From an uncultured Eubacteriales bacterium (GTDB taxonomy: Bacteria; Bacillota; Clostridia; Lachnospirales; Lachnospiraceae), in assembly GCA_949292795.1 (NCBI GenBank), contig CASFBR010000016.1:1-33797 (forward strand): a stretch of 33,797 bases of DNA, read 5' to 3'. Below the pieces are notes generated by a model. The model was given only the letters and a program-made list of their open reading frames with translations, searched no databases and was not told the DNA's origin. The stretch's first letter is position 1. The number at the start of each line of letters is the position of its first letter. Below, piece after piece: positions 22,476-31,011 of the stretch. Position numbers and translations under genes: made by a program.

Positions 22476-22536
22476 AGACTACGCAAAAGCTGCGGCCGAG
22501 TTCCAGAATAAAGACCACACAAAAGCTGCGGCCGAT
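22465..22536. repeat. 36-bp tandem duplication across the aroC stop codon
   Basis: Copies at 22465-22500 and 22501-22536 match at 32 of 36 positions. Each contains CAGAATAAAGAC and AAAAGCTGCGGCCGA. Copy 1 carries the aroC TAA (22473-22475). As the period is 36, copy 2 places a second in-frame TAA downstream. Confidence 0.85.
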
Positions 22537-22572
22537 CTTCCTTTTGATCTGGAAAGAACGTCCGCAGCTTTT
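22521..22572. terminator. Bidirectional terminator between aroC and the lactonase gene
   Basis: AAAAGCTGCGG (22521-22531) pairs with CCGCAGCTTTT (22562-22572), an 11-bp perfect stem; the plus strand then reads ATTAAG. An identical 5' arm also lies in the upstream duplicate (22485-22495), so two arms compete for one 3' arm. Confidence 0.75.
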
Positions 22573-22629
22573 ATTAAGCAGCCTTTATGAATGCGTTGAA
22601 TTATGAACGTGTCCGTACACACACGGATG

Positions 22630-23670
22630 CTACAGTTTTTTAATCTTGATCGAGGTCGGACAGATGATCGGAACCGGAGCTGCTGCCATGGCAATATAGC
22701 GGCCCTGATAATTCACATCAAAACAGGTCAGGCTGTTGGATTCCTGGTTTGCACACACAAAACTGTCTCTTCCCGGAACAACAATGATGTCTCTTGGATA
22801 ATCACCGCTTGTTGGCAGTACGCATACCCGCTCAAGAAGCTGTGTCTGAGGATCGATCTTAAAGATTGCCACACTGTTATGCCCGGAATTGGTTACAAAC
22901 AGATGCGTACCGTCCTCGGACAGCTTTAATGTAATCGCGCTGTTGACGCCTTCATAATGATCCGGTAGCGTGGAAATGGACTGAAGCTTTTTAAATACCG
23001 CGTGCTCCGGTTCATAGGCGTACTTGGTCACATAATTTTTATCCTCATGGGTCAGGTAAGCATACTTGCCGTCCGCCGAAAAAATCATATGCTTTGGCCC
23101 GGACTCCAGCTCACAGCGCAAAATATCATGAAGCGTGATCTTTCCGGTTGCCCAGTCAAATTCGTAAATTTTTACCTGATCCATACCAAGGTCCACAGCG
23201 AGAAGATACTGCTCGTCCGGCGTAAACAGTGCGCAGTTGACATGGCAGCGGTAATTGCGGCCCGCCACGCTTCCAAGGCCTTTCATAAAGACCTCATCGG
23301 TCACGCCGCCGATACTGCCATCCTCGAGCAGGCGCAGCACCGTCAGCTTGCCATCGTGATAGCCGGCTGTAACAAGAAAACGGTTTTCCCGGTCTGTGGA
23401 AAGATAGCACGGGCGCAGGCCGTTGACATTGGCCTTATTAATAAGAACGAGGCTTCCATCCTTTAAAATCTTAAACGATGCCACGCCTTCGTCACAGTTG
23501 CAATATAAAAATTTCTGGTCATACGAAAGATGGACAAAGGACGGATTATTAATCTCAAAAACCTCTCTCAGCTTAAATTCCAGCGTTTCCGGACAAAAAT
23601 CCAGTATATGCAGCCCTTTGCTCTCTCCTCTTGTGTAGGAACCCACATAAGCGACATAATGATCTGACAT
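22630..23670 (-). CDS. Lactonase family beta-propeller protein (6-phosphogluconolactonase-like)
   Basis: A 346-residue protein of the seven-bladed propeller lactonase family (PF10282, Pgl/YkgB-type). It shows repeated blade motifs: VAYVGSYTRGESKGLHILDF (5-24), NPSFVHLSYDQKFLYC, RPCYLSTDRENRFLVTAGYHDG, HVNCALFTPDEQYLLAVDLG, GPKHMIFSADGKYAYLTHE and LKLSEDGTHLFVTNSGHNSV. The start has a strong GAGGAGG site. No signal peptide, so it is cytoplasmic. Activity on 6-phosphogluconolactone is known for some members, but the family is broad and I would not assign a substrate. Convergent with aroC. Confidence 0.88.
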   Translation of the reverse strand: MSDHYVAYVGSYTRGESKGLHILDFCPETLEFKLREVFEINNPSFVHLSYDQKFLYCNCDEGVASFKILKDGSLVLINKANVNGLRPCYLSTDRENRFLVTAGYHDGKLTVLRLLEDGSIGGVTDEVFMKGLGSVAGRNYRCHVNCALFTPDEQYLLAVDLGMDQVKIYEFDWATGKITLHDILRCELESGPKHMIFSADGKYAYLTHEDKNYVTKYAYEPEHAVFKKLQSISTLPDHYEGVNSAITLKLSEDGTHLFVTNSGHNSVAIFKIDPQTQLLERVCVLPTSGDYPRDIIVVPGRDSFVCANQESNSLTCFDVNYQGRYIAMAAAPVPIICPTSIKIKKL

Positions 23671-23709
23671 TACCTTTCCTCCTCGAAAATTTTATCAACC
23701 TTAATTTTA

Positions 23710-23738
23710 AGTTTATCACATACCCTCCGGTTGTTCAA
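23710..23738 (-). promoter_or_regulatory. Promoter of the lactonase gene
   Basis: The minus strand reads TTGAAC (23738-23733), a 17-bp spacer and TAAACT (23715-23710), about 40 nt before the ATG at 23670. Confidence 0.55.
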
Positions 23739-23791
23739 GTAGTACGTTGCCCTGTACATACCTGGCCCGATGGCTGTTATTTGATCCATGC

Positions 23792-23820
23792 TTGACCTTT
23801 TTTTAAAGATTGTCTATTAT
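23792..23820 (+). promoter_or_regulatory. Promoter of luxS
   Basis: TTGACC (23792-23797), a 17-bp spacer and TATTAT (23815-23820). The predicted leader is about 125 nt. It contains a direct repeat CACATATGGAA at 23907-23917 and 23924-23934 (period 17) just before the ribosome site. I see no known riboswitch. Confidence 0.7.
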
Positions 23821-23951
23821 ATAAACGAACATCCTGTGTATAAGCAGGCATCCCTGCGCTGTGCGCGCACGGCACATTCAAAGCACAGGCACATATAAAG
23901 CATAAACACATATGGAACATGATCACATATGGAATACGAAAGGAAATGGAT

Positions 23952-24428
23952 ATGGAAAAAATTGCAAGCTTTACAATCGACCACACACGGCTTCTCCCCG
24001 GAATTTATGTTTCCCGGAAAGACCATATCGGCAGCGAGACCGTCACAACCTTTGACCTTCGCATGACACGCCCAAACTATGAACCGGTCATGAACACTGC
24101 CGAGGTTCATGCCATTGAACATCTTGGAGCAACCTTTCTGCGCAATGATCCGGAATTTTCGTCAAAAATCGTCTACTTCGGGCCTATGGGCTGCCGCACC
24201 GGCTTCTATCTGCTGCTGGCCGGCGACTATGAATCCCGCGATATTGTCGCTTTGATGACCCGCACGTTTGAATTTATCCGTGATTTTGAAGGCGACGTTC
24301 CAGGCGCCTGCGCCAAAGACTGCGGAAACTATCTGGATATGAACCTGCCCATGGCCAAATACCTGGCCGCTAAATATCTGGATGTTCTTTACAATATCTG
24401 TGACGAGCGCTTAAACTATCCAGCTTAA
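23952..24428 (+). CDS. luxS: S-ribosylhomocysteine lyase LuxS
   Basis: A 158-residue metalloenzyme that splits S-ribosylhomocysteine into homocysteine and DPD, the AI-2 precursor. Metal ligands appear in the HAIEH motif (H53, H57) and in the DCGNY segment (C124). The catalytic Cys is C81 in PMGCRTGFY. The ATG at 23952 ([11 protein letters not shown]) matches the family start and has AAAGGA about 8 nt before; an ATG two codons earlier is too close to that site. Length is typical. Monocistronic by layout: its own promoter, and TraX follows convergently with only 20 bp between the stops. Confidence 0.97.
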   Translation: MEKIASFTIDHTRLLPGIYVSRKDHIGSETVTTFDLRMTRPNYEPVMNTAEVHAIEHLGATFLRNDPEFSSKIVYFGPMGCRTGFYLLLAGDYESRDIVALMTRTFEFIRDFEGDVPGACAKDCGNYLDMNLPMAKYLAAKYLDVLYNICDERLNYPA

Positions 24429-24448
24429 GCCGCCCGTGTCCCGTCAGG

Positions 24449-25108
24449 CTAAACCCATTCTCTTACCGAGCAGATTGCCAGCATATGCAGCGGGTAATAG
24501 GCATAAAACAGCCACTTTAGGGCCGCGCCGCCCCGGCCTCTTTTTCCATTATATAAGCCAATCAGGGCCAGGGCGGCAATTCCAAACATCTGGATACGGT
24601 TCATCGCCGTTAAAATAACGGAAATCGCCAGTGCCCGCACGATTGGCCGGCTGCGGCAAACATAAAATACCGCGATCATCAGTACGCCGGACAGCCGGTA
24701 ATCACAGTGAAGCCATAAGGCAGCCGCCCCTGCGGCGGCCACAGGCAGCAGCGCTAACAGCTTCGCTTCCGCCGGCAGCCGTACAGATACCCGATCCATC
24801 ATTGCAAGCGCCAAAAGCCCCAGAAAAAGTGTAAAAAAGACATTCTGCGCCCCGGTATATACAAGGCATCCATGAAACAAAAGGTCAAAGGGCACTTCCG
24901 AGATGAGCGCCAGCAAGCCCAGTCTAAGCATATACCGCCGGACATTTTTGGTGTGCACATATCCTTCCGCGATCATGAACGCATAAAGGACGAACGCCAG
25001 ACGGCCGATGCAGCGCATCCACAATTCCTGCGGAAACAGTGCGGCTCCGATATGGTCAATGGTCATGGACACGATCGCAATCAGCTTTAAGCTCTGTTCT
25101 GTCAGCAC
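24449..25108 (-). CDS. TraX family membrane protein
   Basis: A 219-residue protein with about seven hydrophobic helices. It matches TraX (PF05857) through LKLIAIVSMTIDHIGAALFP (8-27), RCIGRLAFVLYAFMIAEGYVHT (about 32-53) and the C-terminal FYAYYPLHMLAI (about 202-213). TraX acetylates pilin in F-type plasmids, but chromosomal Firmicutes homologues are stand-alone membrane acyltransferase-like proteins of unknown role, and no conjugation genes are here. The start is GTG at 25108, with AAGGAG 6 nt before; the nearby ATG at 25110 is out of frame. It overlaps the 3' end of the GH13 gene by 53 bp, so the two are likely coupled. Confidence 0.85.
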   Translation of the reverse strand: MLTEQSLKLIAIVSMTIDHIGAALFPQELWMRCIGRLAFVLYAFMIAEGYVHTKNVRRYMLRLGLLALISEVPFDLLFHGCLVYTGAQNVFFTLFLGLLALAMMDRVSVRLPAEAKLLALLPVAAAGAAALWLHCDYRLSGVLMIAVFYVCRSRPIVRALAISVILTAMNRIQMFGIAALALIGLYNGKRGRGGAALKWLFYAYYPLHMLAICSVREWV

Positions 25109-27110
25109 ATTGTTCTCCTTCCCTTCCGGAAAACTTTCCGGACAGATGCTTCAGGCCAGGAATATCTGCCGTTTTTTCACCGGTATGCTCTGCGCTCATA
25201 AAAATCTGGATCGATCTTGGCGCAATTTCATTCTGATTGCTGTAAAGTTCTTCATTTTGTGCCGGTTTGCATGAAAACGGTTCCGGTAAGAAGGTATCTG
25301 CGATTTTTTCCCACCGCTGTCCCTTTGGAAGTGCCGGCAATGAAAAAAGCGCTTTTTCCCAGTGCATATTATAGGCAAAGTAAAACGAACGGTCATTCCT
25401 TCCATCGACGTTTGCATATTTCCCGCAATACATCATCCCAATATAATGATCCTCCCGGCCAAAGGACGTTTTCCATGGCTGATAGCCGTGCAGCGAAAGG
25501 TCCGGAAAGCCGCAGCTTAAATAGTCCGTCTGACGAAAAGGCTTTGACGGGTGCAGTACCGGATGGCTCTGGCGCAGCCGGATTGCTTTTTTAACAAAGT
25601 CAAACAGCTCACGATGCTTTTTTAAATCATTCCAGTTCAGCCAAAACAGCGCATTATCCTGGCCATAGGCGTTATTATTGCCCTGCTGGCTGTTGCCAAA
25701 CTCATCGCCGCCATAAAGCATGGGCGTCCCCTGAGAAAACAAAAGAAGGAGCAGGGCATTATAAATCTGCCGGCGCCGCAAAGCGCGCACATGCTTTTTT
25801 TTCGTCGGCCCTTCGGCCCCGCAGTTCCAGCTCACATTATAGCTGCTTCCGTCACGGTTATCCTCTCCATTGGCTTCATTATGGCGGTCATTATAGGCGA
25901 CAAGATCGGCCAGCGTAAAACCATTGTTGCTTGTAATATAGTGAATGCTCCCCTGATAGACATCCATAGCCGTGCTCTGCCCGCAAAAGGCGCCAAGGCA
26001 GCCCTCATCGCCCTTAAGAAAGCTGCGCATTGTGTTTTGGAAATCATCCCCGGCAGCGGCAAGACGCTTTTTGGGCGGTACTCTTCCCCCATAAAGCCGC
26101 TGCGCATCAAAACCGGCACTAATGAGCTTTGCCCCGGAGAGCATCGGGTCTTTGGCCGCAATATCCACCGGAACGATCTCCCGGTTCAGCCAGAAGCCAT
26201 CCACATGATAATTGGCTCTCCAGTGGCGCAGGCAGTCCAGAATTGCACCCGGAGCCATCGTATCCGGGAAAAGCAGCTCCAGGATGACCTCGATCCCCTG
26301 TTCGTGGAGCTTTTTTACCATCATGCAAAACTCTCTGCACGGCTCCGAAAAGGCATAGGCGCCTTTCGGCGCAAAAAACTGAGCGTTTCCATAACCCCAG
26401 CAGTTCATCTGATATTCCGACTCACGCCGGCCGGCCATACTCAATCGCATTGAAATATCCTGAGGCTGCCCGCTTTTAAGTGTTTTTGGCGTGATTGTCG
26501 GAGGCAATGCCGCAGGCGGCAGCTCTTTGATCTGAAGCTCCGCAAAATCCACCGCCGGCATCAGCACGAGCGCATTGACGCCAAGCTCCTTAAAATAGCT
26601 GATCTTTTCAGTAATTCCAAGAAAAGTACCCTTATGCCGGACACCTGAGGACGGATGCCTTGTAAATCCCCGCACATGCAGCTTATACATGATCATATCC
26701 TTAAAATCAAGCTCCGGAAAGCGATCATCCTCCCATGAAAAACGGCAGTTCCACGGTTCATAGGCCGCCCGCTCTTTTAAGGGCTTATATACGCCAAAAC
26801 GCCGGCCGCCATACAGTTTCATGCCATAAATATCCTCCACCACATCGTTTCCTCTCATATACTGATAGTAGATGCGGTCCGCGCGCACGCCTTTAACAAG
26901 AACGGCACACACGCTGCCGCAGGCACGGTAATCATTCATCACTACCTCGCACATCTGCGCGCCGTCCTTTCTGGCCCGGATCACCAGCCGGGTCGGTTCG
27001 GTGCTTTCGGTCACATCCACAGCAAAACGTATACCTCCGGGAACCCCATAGGCTCCCAGCGGCAGAGGCTGTCCCTGCTGTATCTCTATCTTTATCGTAT
27101 GCTCTGACAT
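25056..27110 (-). CDS. GH13 glycogen-debranching-like protein, catalytic residues lost
   Basis: A 684-residue protein with the layout of bacterial isoamylase/GlgX enzymes. An N-terminal CBM48-like domain (about 1-110) precedes a (beta/alpha)8 region starting MIMYKLHVRGFTRHPSSGV (about 139-158). Structural motifs remain, such as SQGTPMLYGGDEFGNSQQGN and NEANGEDNRDG. The catalytic regions are changed: region II reads VDGFWLN (303-309) with Asn where the Asp nucleophile belongs, region III reads LISAGFD with Ala332 in place of Glu, and region IV reads SNNGF (394-398) in place of HDG. Region I ELLFPDT lacks the usual Asn-His. The frame is intact over full length. Likely a pseudoenzyme, perhaps glucan-binding; that role is inference. 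Confidence 0.85.
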   Translation of the reverse strand: MSEHTIKIEIQQGQPLPLGAYGVPGGIRFAVDVTESTEPTRLVIRARKDGAQMCEVVMNDYRACGSVCAVLVKGVRADRIYYQYMRGNDVVEDIYGMKLYGGRRFGVYKPLKERAAYEPWNCRFSWEDDRFPELDFKDMIMYKLHVRGFTRHPSSGVRHKGTFLGITEKISYFKELGVNALVLMPAVDFAELQIKELPPAALPPTITPKTLKSGQPQDISMRLSMAGRRESEYQMNCWGYGNAQFFAPKGAYAFSEPCREFCMMVKKLHEQGIEVILELLFPDTMAPGAILDCLRHWRANYHVDGFWLNREIVPVDIAAKDPMLSGAKLISAGFDAQRLYGGRVPPKKRLAAAGDDFQNTMRSFLKGDEGCLGAFCGQSTAMDVYQGSIHYITSNNGFTLADLVAYNDRHNEANGEDNRDGSSYNVSWNCGAEGPTKKKHVRALRRRQIYNALLLLLFSQGTPMLYGGDEFGNSQQGNNNAYGQDNALFWLNWNDLKKHRELFDFVKKAIRLRQSHPVLHPSKPFRQTDYLSCGFPDLSLHGYQPWKTSFGREDHYIGMMYCGKYANVDGRNDRSFYFAYNMHWEKALFSLPALPKGQRWEKIADTFLPEPFSCKPAQNEELYSNQNEIAPRSIQIFMSAEHTGEKTADIPGLKHLSGKFSGREGEQCADRTELKADCDRVHDH

Positions 27111-27160
27111 AAAACCTCCTACTCTGCCTTATCGGCCACTCTCATTCTTCTTACCGCTTT

Positions 27161-27208
27161 GTCTTTTTATCGTTTTGTCCTTTTATCGGTTTGGCCTTTT
27201 ATCGCTTT
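27161..27208. repeat. Three 16-bp tandem repeats at the 3' end of the Uup-like gene
   Basis: Units 27161-27176, 27177-27192 and 27193-27208 share a core of TTTTATCG followed by TTT, with partial units on both sides. The stop codon of the minus-strand ABC-F gene (27201-27199) lies in the last unit. Confidence 0.8.
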
Positions 27209-29025
27209 GTCTTTGCCGCCTCAATCTGCTCCGCAAGCTCTGTCAGGTAGACCCACCGCTCCATGAGCATATCCAGTCTTTCGGCAGCCTCATCCTTTTC
27301 TTTCATAAGCTGTCCAAGCTTTGAGGCATTGGTCGCATTGGCCATCATCTCCTGCTCCAGGCGCGCCACCTGTGCCTCTGCGTCGGCAATATCCTCATCG
27401 ATCGTCTCAAATTCCTTCTGTTCCTTATAAGTAAAGCGAATCCGCTCCGGCTGTCCCTTCTTCCAGCTTTTTTCCCGTTTTTCTTCCGCCTTCTTTTTTG
27501 ACTCGCTGCCGGGGCTTCCGGCAAAAGCCACCCCCCTGCCTGTGTTTTCCGTCTCTTTATTCAGACGGGAACGGGCGGCAAGATAATCCGTATACCCGCC
27601 CTCATACTGACGCAGATGGCCGCTGCCGTCAAACTCAAAAATCCGGTCTGCGATATTATCAAGAAAATACCGGTCGTGAGAAACTGTAATGACAATCCCC
27701 GAAAAGGAATTAAGATAGTCCTCTAAAATCGTCAGCGTCGGAATGTCCACATTATTCGACGGCTCGTCAAGAATGAATACATTGACTCCCTGCACAAGGA
27801 TCGACAGCAGATACAAACGCCGCCGCTCACCTCCCGACAGCCTGGAGATCGGCGTGTACTGCATATCCGGTGTAAATAAAAACCGTTCCAGCATGGCAGA
27901 GGCACTGATGCGCCCTTCCGGTGTCTGCACATACTCGGCAATAGCTTTGATATAATCAATCACTCTCTGGTCGGTGTCCATATCCGGTTCTTCCTGCGCC
28001 AGATAACCGATTTTGATCGTCTCACCGATCTCAATGCGGCCGCTGTCCGGCTGTATCAGGCCCACGATCATTTTAAGCAGCGTTGACTTTCCGCAGCCAT
28101 TGGGCCCGATAAAGCCAATACGCTGATTTTTAAGCACCGTATAAGTAAAATCCTTAACGATTGCCTTATCGTCAAAGGACTTGCTCACATGATGCAGTTC
28201 AATCGTCTTTTTTCCCATGCGCGCTGTGGCTGCGGACATCTCCACCGTCTCATCCGCGACTGGTGCGCTGCCGGCCTTTAATGCTTCCAGTCGTTCCAGA
28301 CGCGCCTTCTGCTTCGTACTTCTGGCCCGGCAGCCCCGTTTGGCCCATTCCAGCTCCATGCGCAGCACGCTCTGACGCTTGCGCTCTGTGGCCAGAGCCA
28401 TCTCCTCTCGCTGAGCCTTTAATTCCAGAAATGTTGAATAATCCGAATCATAGCTGTAAATTTTACCATGGCTGATTTCCAATATCCGGTTCGACACCTT
28501 ATCCAGAAAATAGCGGTCATGGGTCACCATAATCACCGTACCCTTGTAGCCTTTCAGATAATTTTCAAGCCATGAAAGCATTTCATTATCCAAATGGTTC
28601 GTCGGCTCATCCAGCAAAAGAAGATCAAAATCCGCCGCCAGTACTTTAGCCAAAGCCACCTTGCGCCTCTGTCCTCCGGACAGATTCTCAAGAAGCTCCG
28701 TGTGATCCGTAATCCCAAGCTTATTCAAATTGCTGACAACCTGCCATTGCTGTGCGCCGTCTCCGGCATAGGAAAGCACCGTAGCCCCTTTGGGAAAGAC
28801 GGGATTTTGCGAAAGCCAGGCCATTTTAATTCCATTTTGGCAGACGATCTGCCCGCTGTCCGGTTCATCCTCCCCGGCGATCATACGCAAAAGCGTTGTT
28901 TTTCCGGTACCATTAATTCCTACGATACCGATTTTATCTCCCTCGTGAATCCCGACGGACGCGTCGTCAAAAATCACCTTCTCCCCAAAAACCTTATTTA
29001 TATGTTCTATATTCAGTAAATTCAT
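27199..29025 (-). CDS. ABC-F family ATPase, Uup-like
   Basis: A 608-residue soluble protein with two ABC domains and no membrane part. NBD1 has Walker A GINGTGKT (36-43), signature LSGGQRRKVALAK (115-127) and LLLLDEPTNHLD (135-146). The linker has EWAKRGCRARSTKQKARLER (226-245), an Uup hallmark. NBD2 has GPNGCGKS (307-314), LSGGERRRLYLLS (396-408) and ILDEPSNNVD (418-427). A C-terminal coiled-coil domain (about 535-605) also points to Uup. The frame is open upstream, but the ATG at 29025 (MNLLNIEHINKVFG) has GAGAGGTG before it. By family knowledge it acts on ribosomes or branched DNA intermediates. Divergent from the next ABC-F gene. Confidence 0.9.
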   Translation of the reverse strand: MNLLNIEHINKVFGEKVIFDDASVGIHEGDKIGIVGINGTGKTTLLRMIAGEDEPDSGQIVCQNGIKMAWLSQNPVFPKGATVLSYAGDGAQQWQVVSNLNKLGITDHTELLENLSGGQRRKVALAKVLAADFDLLLLDEPTNHLDNEMLSWLENYLKGYKGTVIMVTHDRYFLDKVSNRILEISHGKIYSYDSDYSTFLELKAQREEMALATERKRQSVLRMELEWAKRGCRARSTKQKARLERLEALKAGSAPVADETVEMSAATARMGKKTIELHHVSKSFDDKAIVKDFTYTVLKNQRIGFIGPNGCGKSTLLKMIVGLIQPDSGRIEIGETIKIGYLAQEEPDMDTDQRVIDYIKAIAEYVQTPEGRISASAMLERFLFTPDMQYTPISRLSGGERRRLYLLSILVQGVNVFILDEPSNNVDIPTLTILEDYLNSFSGIVITVSHDRYFLDNIADRIFEFDGSGHLRQYEGGYTDYLAARSRLNKETENTGRGVAFAGSPGSESKKKAEEKREKSWKKGQPERIRFTYKEQKEFETIDEDIADAEAQVARLEQEMMANATNASKLGQLMKEKDEAAERLDMLMERWVYLTELAEQIEAAKTKR

Positions 29026-29050
29026 TAAGCTGCACCTCTCTATCCCTTTC

Positions 29051-29079
29051 ATCATAAAGGATTTATATTTAATTGACAA
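29051..29079 (-). promoter_or_regulatory. Promoter of the Uup-like ABC-F gene
   Basis: The minus strand reads TTGTCA (29079-29074), a 17-bp spacer and TATGAT (29056-29051), leaving a leader of about 20 nt before the ATG at 29025. Confidence 0.7.
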
Positions 29080-29152
29080 GAGAAACCGGACATAAAGAAT
29101 GGGAAATATCGGCATCCGCTTTAAAATATGTAACGATTCAGGAATTTCCCTC

Positions 29153-29180
29153 TTGCAAATCTCAAAAAATTCAGTACAAT
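29153..29180 (+). promoter_or_regulatory. Promoter of the plus-strand ABC-F gene
   Basis: TTGCAA (29153-29158), a 16-bp spacer and TACAAT (29175-29180). The leader is about 80 nt and holds a 3-codon ATG frame at 29259 just ahead of the true start. Confidence 0.55.
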
Positions 29181-29266
29181 AAGAAATTGGTATGTTCAAA
29201 TGGCGTGCCGGGGTATCTTTCCAAATATGCCGGCCCAAAACATTTCACAGAAAGGTTTATGAGTTT

Positions 29267-30922
29267 ATGATTAGTGCAAATAATGTAACGCTGCGTCTTG
29301 GTAAACGTGCTTTATTTGAAGATGTCAATATTAAATTTACGCCCGGCAACTGCTACGGGCTGATTGGAGCCAACGGCGCCGGAAAATCTACATTTTTAAA
29401 AATTTTGTCCGGAAAAATCGAGCCAAGCAAGGGCGAGGTCGTTATGGACAAAGGCGAACGCCTGTCCGTGCTCGAGCAGGATCACTACAAATACGATGAT
29501 TTTACCGCTCTTGATACGGTCATTATGGGAAATGCCCGTCTTTATGAGATCATGAAGGAAAAGGACGCTATCTATTTAAAAGAAGATTTTACAGAGGAAG
29601 ACGGTATCCGTGCCAGCGAGCTGGAAGCGGAATTTGCCGAGCTTAATGGCTGGGAGGCAGAAAGCGACGCAGCCATTCTTTTAAATGGCCTTGGCATTGA
29701 TAATGAGCTTCACACAAAATATCTGCGCGAGTTAGACGGCGGCCAGAAGGTCAAGGTGCTTCTTGCCCGGGCACTCTTTGGCAACCCGGACGTCCTGCTT
29801 TTGGACGAGCCGACGAACCACCTGGATTTAGATGCGATCGCATGGCTTGAAGAGTTCCTCATCAACTTTGAAAACACGGTCATCGTCGTTTCCCACGACC
29901 GTTATTTCCTAAATAAAGTATGTACCCATATCGCGGATATTGATTATGGCAAAATCCAGCTTTATGCCGGAAACTATGATTTCTGGTATGAATCCAGCCA
30001 GTTAATGATCAAGCAGATGAAGGAAGCCAACAAGAAAAAAGAAGAAAAGATCAAGGAGCTTCAGGAATTTATCCAGCGCTTCTCCGCCAATGCTTCCAAG
30101 TCCAAGCAGGCCACATCCCGCAAGCGCGCTCTGGAAAAAATCGAGCTGGACGATATTCGCCCGTCAAGCCGCAAATATCCGTACATTGATTTTAAACCAA
30201 ACCGCGAGATTGGCAACGAAGTGCTTATTGTGGATGGTATTTCCAAAACCGTTGACGGCGTAAAGCTTTTAGATAACATCTCGTTTACATTAAACCACAA
30301 TGACAAGGTCGCTTTTGTCGGCCCCAATGTCAATGCCACAACGACGCTGTTTAAAATCCTCGCCGGAGAAATAGAACCCGACGAAGGCACTTTCAAATGG
30401 GGCGTGACCACAACCCAGGCTTACTTCCCGAAGGATAACTCCTATGAGTTCCAGAATGAAGATGAATCCATTGTAGACTGGCTGATGCAGTATTCCCCTG
30501 AAAAGGACAATACTTATGTCCGCGGTTTCCTTGGCCGTATGCTGTTTTCCGGCGAGGAGGCTTTAAAGAAGGTGACCGTCCTTTCCGGCGGTGAGCGCGT
30601 GCGCTGTATGCTCTCCAAAATGATGATGAGCGGCGCCAACACACTGATCCTGGATGAGCCGACGAACCATCTGGATATGGAATCGATCACCGCCTTAAAT
30701 AACGGCCTGATCAAATTCCCGGGTGTCATGGTATTTACCTCCCAGGATCATCAGTTTGTTCAGACGATCGCCAACCGGATCATGGAGCTGACCCCCGGCG
30801 GCCTGATTGATAAAAGCTGTACTTATGATGAATATCTGGAAAATGATGAGATGGCAAGAAAGCGCCAGATCATGAATATGGATGAACAGATTGCCGAAGA
30901 TGAGCTGACCGAAACAGAATAA
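29267..30922 (+). CDS. ABC-F family ATPase with altered second nucleotide site (YbiT/YkpA-like)
   Basis: A 551-residue two-domain ABC-F protein. NBD1 is normal: GANGAGKS (34-41), LDGGQKVKVLLARAL (156-170), LLLDEPTNHLD (177-187), SHD (209-211). NBD2 keeps LSGGERVRCML (439-449) and DEPTNHLD (463-470). Its Walker A reads GPNVNATT (352-359), with Ala-Thr in place of Gly-Lys, and its switch His is Gln493 (SQDHQF). The linker holds a basic SKSKQATSRKRALEK stretch. The ATG at 29267 begins MISANNVTLRLGKR, the family start; the ribosome site AAAGG is about 11 nt away. These proteins usually act on the ribosome; I cannot tell translation factor from resistance protein. Confidence 0.9.
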   Translation: MISANNVTLRLGKRALFEDVNIKFTPGNCYGLIGANGAGKSTFLKILSGKIEPSKGEVVMDKGERLSVLEQDHYKYDDFTALDTVIMGNARLYEIMKEKDAIYLKEDFTEEDGIRASELEAEFAELNGWEAESDAAILLNGLGIDNELHTKYLRELDGGQKVKVLLARALFGNPDVLLLDEPTNHLDLDAIAWLEEFLINFENTVIVVSHDRYFLNKVCTHIADIDYGKIQLYAGNYDFWYESSQLMIKQMKEANKKKEEKIKELQEFIQRFSANASKSKQATSRKRALEKIELDDIRPSSRKYPYIDFKPNREIGNEVLIVDGISKTVDGVKLLDNISFTLNHNDKVAFVGPNVNATTTLFKILAGEIEPDEGTFKWGVTTTQAYFPKDNSYEFQNEDESIVDWLMQYSPEKDNTYVRGFLGRMLFSGEEALKKVTVLSGGERVRCMLSKMMMSGANTLILDEPTNHLDMESITALNNGLIKFPGVMVFTSQDHQFVQTIANRIMELTPGGLIDKSCTYDEYLENDEMARKRQIMNMDEQIAEDELTETE

Positions 30923-30957
30923 TCGCATATCCGCAGTTTTATGACCTGTAAAAATGT

Positions 30958-31001
30958 GCCTTGTATGGGCTGCATGGCTTTCAATGCAGCCCATACAGGG
31001 C
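30958..31001. terminator. Bidirectional terminator between the ABC-F and HPr-like genes
   Basis: An 18-bp stem (30958-30975 with 30984-31001, one G-T pair) surrounds an 8-nt loop between two convergent genes. On the minus strand a run of five T follows a few bases later; on the plus strand CATTTT lies near. Confidence 0.8.
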
Positions 31002-31011
31002 ATTAAACATT

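Noticed and set aside
23821..23951. SAM or SAH riboswitch before luxS
   Set aside because: None of the conserved core sequences of those classes could be found in the leader.
24449..25108. Evidence of a conjugative element from TraX
   Set aside because: No relaxase, coupling protein, integrase or att site nearby; chromosomal TraX homologues are common in Firmicutes.
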